From assembly GCF_039522585.1 (NCBI RefSeq), contig NZ_BAAADR010000001.1: a stretch of DNA of 64,000 nucleotides; one strand, 5' to 3'. Shown here piece after piece: positions 63,689-64,000 of the stretch. The notes under the pieces were generated by a model. It did no database searches. It was not told the origin of the DNA and worked only from the letters and a program-made list of their open reading frames with translations. The position numbers and the translations under genes are program-made. This DNA is from Bisbaumannia salifodinae (GTDB lineage: Bacteria; Pseudomonadota; Gammaproteobacteria; Pseudomonadales; Halomonadaceae). Numbering within the stretch: the first letter of the stretch is position 1; each line of letters opens with the position of its first letter.

Positions 63689-64000
63689 TTAGGCCAAAGC
63701 CTCCAGTACCCGTCGCCGGGAGGCTTCCTGGCGCTCGGCGTAGAGCGCCAGCTCGTCGGTGACCGGGGCGCCGAGGGCCGCCTCGAAGGCGTCGCGATTG
63801 GCGTTGCCGGCATAGGCCTGGTTCTCGCCGCCGCCCAGGTTGGACTGGAAGATGCCCGCGGCGCTCACCGGCAGGAAGTCCTCGTAGGTGATCGGCTGAG
63901 CCACCACCAGGCCGCGCTCGATCAGCGCCTCCAGGTCGGCGCCGGCCTGCTGGCCGGCCTTTTCCCCCGCCTCACTCAGGCGGTAATGGAAGAAGGCCAA
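63689..64000 (-). CDS. hglS: 2-oxoadipate dioxygenase/decarboxylase-like (DUF1338), C-terminal part only
   Basis: The 103 residues seen are the end of a gene that continues beyond the window. The segment YEDFLPVSAAGIFQSNLGG is characteristic of DUF1338/HglS (YdcJ) proteins, Fe(II) enzymes that convert 2-oxoadipate to 2-hydroxyglutarate in bacterial lysine breakdown. This fits the amaA/amaB genes beside it. The catalytic metal residues lie mostly outside the window. The stop TAA is followed at once by repeat sequence. Confidence 0.82.
   Translation of the reverse strand: MAFFHYRLSEAGEKAGQQAGADLEALIERGLVVAQPITYEDFLPVSAAGIFQSNLGGGENQAYAGNANRDAFEAALGAPVTDELALYAERQEASRRRVLEALA

Overview
The window looks like the chromosome of a high-GC, halophilic gammaproteobacterium, most likely Halomonadaceae. 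This is inferred from protein resemblance (RND pump, DUF6746, TrmJ, NhaC carriers, pseudaminic acid genes) and GC-rich codon use; no rRNA or tRNA gene is present to confirm it. No transposase, integrase, phage gene or CRISPR array was seen. Many intergenic spaces carry a REP-like mosaic repeat (modules around TGTGGGAGC, GGGCGACTGCGTCGCCC and ATCGCCCTTCGGGCGAT).

0-12 kb: a small exported DUF6746 protein with a Fur-box-like site, a two-gene RND efflux pump, an LtaS-like sulfatase-fold enzyme, a Fic protein, and a hipBA toxin-antitoxin operon with three perfectly matching TATCC-N8-GGATA operators. A YbgA-like DUF523/DUF1722 protein follows.

12-38.4 kb: one long minus-strand surface polysaccharide (O-antigen/capsule type) locus. 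In transcription order it has wzz, pseB, pseC, a cytidylyltransferase/aldo-keto reductase fusion, an SDR, pseG, a formyltransferase-like gene, pseI, a PhyH-type dioxygenase, wzx, an acyltransferase, a wzy-like polymerase, two glycosyltransferases, UDP-xylose synthase, a 4-ketoreductase/epimerase, an initiating sugar transferase, ugd, pgm, a WbpM-type dehydratase, an O-antigen ligase, a second UDP-glucose dehydrogenase and a second acyltransferase. The predicted sugars are a pseudaminic acid (possibly N-formylated), UDP-GlcA/UDP-Xyl and a QuiNAc/FucNAc-type first sugar. An exact ops motif (GGCGGTAGCGTG) lies in the leader upstream of wzz, implying RfaH-type antitermination. Base composition is mosaic, with AT-rich blocks at about 20.6-29.9 and 32.5-35.3 kb.

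38.8-47 kb: a NhaC-family carrier with a class II HDAC-like deacetylase and a LuxR-type regulator, a histidine phosphatase, a HEPN/MNT toxin-antitoxin pair, trmJ and a HisC-like aminotransferase. Next is an unannotated plus-strand RNA at about 46150-46288 with nine GGA motifs, hairpins presenting GGA and a T8 terminator: a very good candidate for a CsrB/RsmZ-type sRNA that sequesters CsrA/RsmA. A DUF4105 protein faces it.

47-64 kb: a catabolic island. A minus-strand operon carries a TRAP transporter, an acetylpolyamine-amidohydrolase-like protein, a RidA protein, an ornithine-cyclodeaminase/ketimine-reductase protein, a second class II deacetylase and an IlvE-like aminotransferase. A 92-bp tandem duplication at the deacetylase/ilvE junction has produced a translationally coupled 31-codon mini-ORF. 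AraC- and LysR-type regulators flank it. Next to it are a piperideine-6-carboxylate dehydrogenase (amaB-like), a pipecolate oxidase-like flavoprotein (amaA-like), an Lrp regulator, a second NhaC carrier and the 3' end of a 2-oxoadipate dioxygenase (hglS-like). Together these suggest uptake and deacetylation of an acetylated lysine- or polyamine-type compound and its breakdown through pipecolate, aminoadipate and 2-oxoadipate. The pathway is inferred; the individual family calls are mostly firm.
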